From: Pseudobutyrivibrio sp. UBA1225
Lineage (GTDB): Bacteria > Bacillota > Clostridia > Lachnospirales > Lachnospiraceae
NCBI GenBank assembly: GCA_002309345.1
Contig: DBWZ01000067.1
Location: 96,633 to 111,378 of the forward strand
Length of the DNA: 14,746 nucleotides
Direction of reading: 5' to 3'
The notes beneath the pieces were generated by a model. It did no database searches. It was not told the origin of the DNA and saw only the letters and a program-made list of their open reading frames with translations. Within the stretch, counting starts at the first letter, position 1, and every line of letters starts with the position of its first letter. Positions 14,729 to 14,746 of this stretch are shown one piece after another. A program made the translations under genes and the position numbers.

Positions 14729-14746
14729 TCAAATTTGCTGTTTGCC
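14729..14746 (-). CDS. Possible last codons of fliE (uncertain)
   Basis: Only the final few codons of an upstream gene could be present. In the frame GGC AAA CAG CAA ATT TGA they read GKQQI-stop, which would fit the end of FliE (family members end in a ...EIM.MQI-like tail), and fliE is expected before fliF. Two other frames also reach stops before fliF (ending at 14728-14726 region or 14722-14720), so the choice is not secure. The 41 bases between this stop and fliF hold no visible promoter. Confidence 0.2.
   Translation of the reverse strand, partial: GKQQI

Noticed and set aside
1..14746. CRISPR array, tRNA/rRNA gene, insertion sequence, prophage or defence genes
   Set aside because: The window is filled by flagellar genes. 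I saw no regularly spaced identical repeats, transposase or integrase motifs, or RNA gene signatures on either strand.

Overview
The window is one strand-consistent block of a Firmicute flagellar/chemotaxis locus. Every gene lies on the minus strand, so transcription runs from the right edge to the left edge. The order is [fliE end?]-fliF-fliG-fliH-fliI-fliJ-ylxF/motE-like-fliK-flgD-TIGR02530 protein-flgE // motA-motB-fliL-fliM-fliY (cut by the window). Three things point to a clostridial motile bacterium: FliY instead of plain FliN, the TIGR02530 'flagellar operon protein' between flgD and flgE, and strong AGGAGG-type ribosome binding sites. Overall protein character suggests Lachnospiraceae (Roseburia/Butyrivibrio-like); this is a judgement from protein style and gene order, not a database match.

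Region by region. 14746-11185 encodes the MS ring (FliF), the rotor (FliG) and the export ATPase regulator (FliH). 11176-9405 encodes the export ATPase (FliI) and its stalk (FliJ). 9401-7007 holds a membrane-anchored coiled-coil protein with an MgtE-N-like end and the hook-length protein FliK. 6990-4068 holds the hook cap FlgD, the TIGR02530 protein and the hook FlgE. A strong intrinsic terminator follows flgE. The next 329 bases are AT-rich and non-coding and contain a good sigma-A-like promoter. 3738-1 then encodes the stator (MotA, MotB), FliL, and the switch proteins FliM and FliY. Spacing is tight everywhere (overlaps or gaps of 1-53 bases) except at flgE-motA, at fliL-fliM (151 bases with a repeat-built structure) and at TIGR02530-flgE (91 bases).

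The genes build one machine. FliF/FliG and FliM/FliY form the rotor and switch. MotA/MotB/FliL drive it. FliH/FliI/FliJ energise export. FlgD, FliK and FlgE build the hook. I do not see an undescribed system here. The points worth a second look are the repeat-built spacer between fliL and fliM, the apparent split of the operon at flgE//motA without a visible flbD, a surface-protein-like helical module at the end of FlgD, and TTG starts behind an identical GGTGGTGAG ribosome binding site in motA and fliM.
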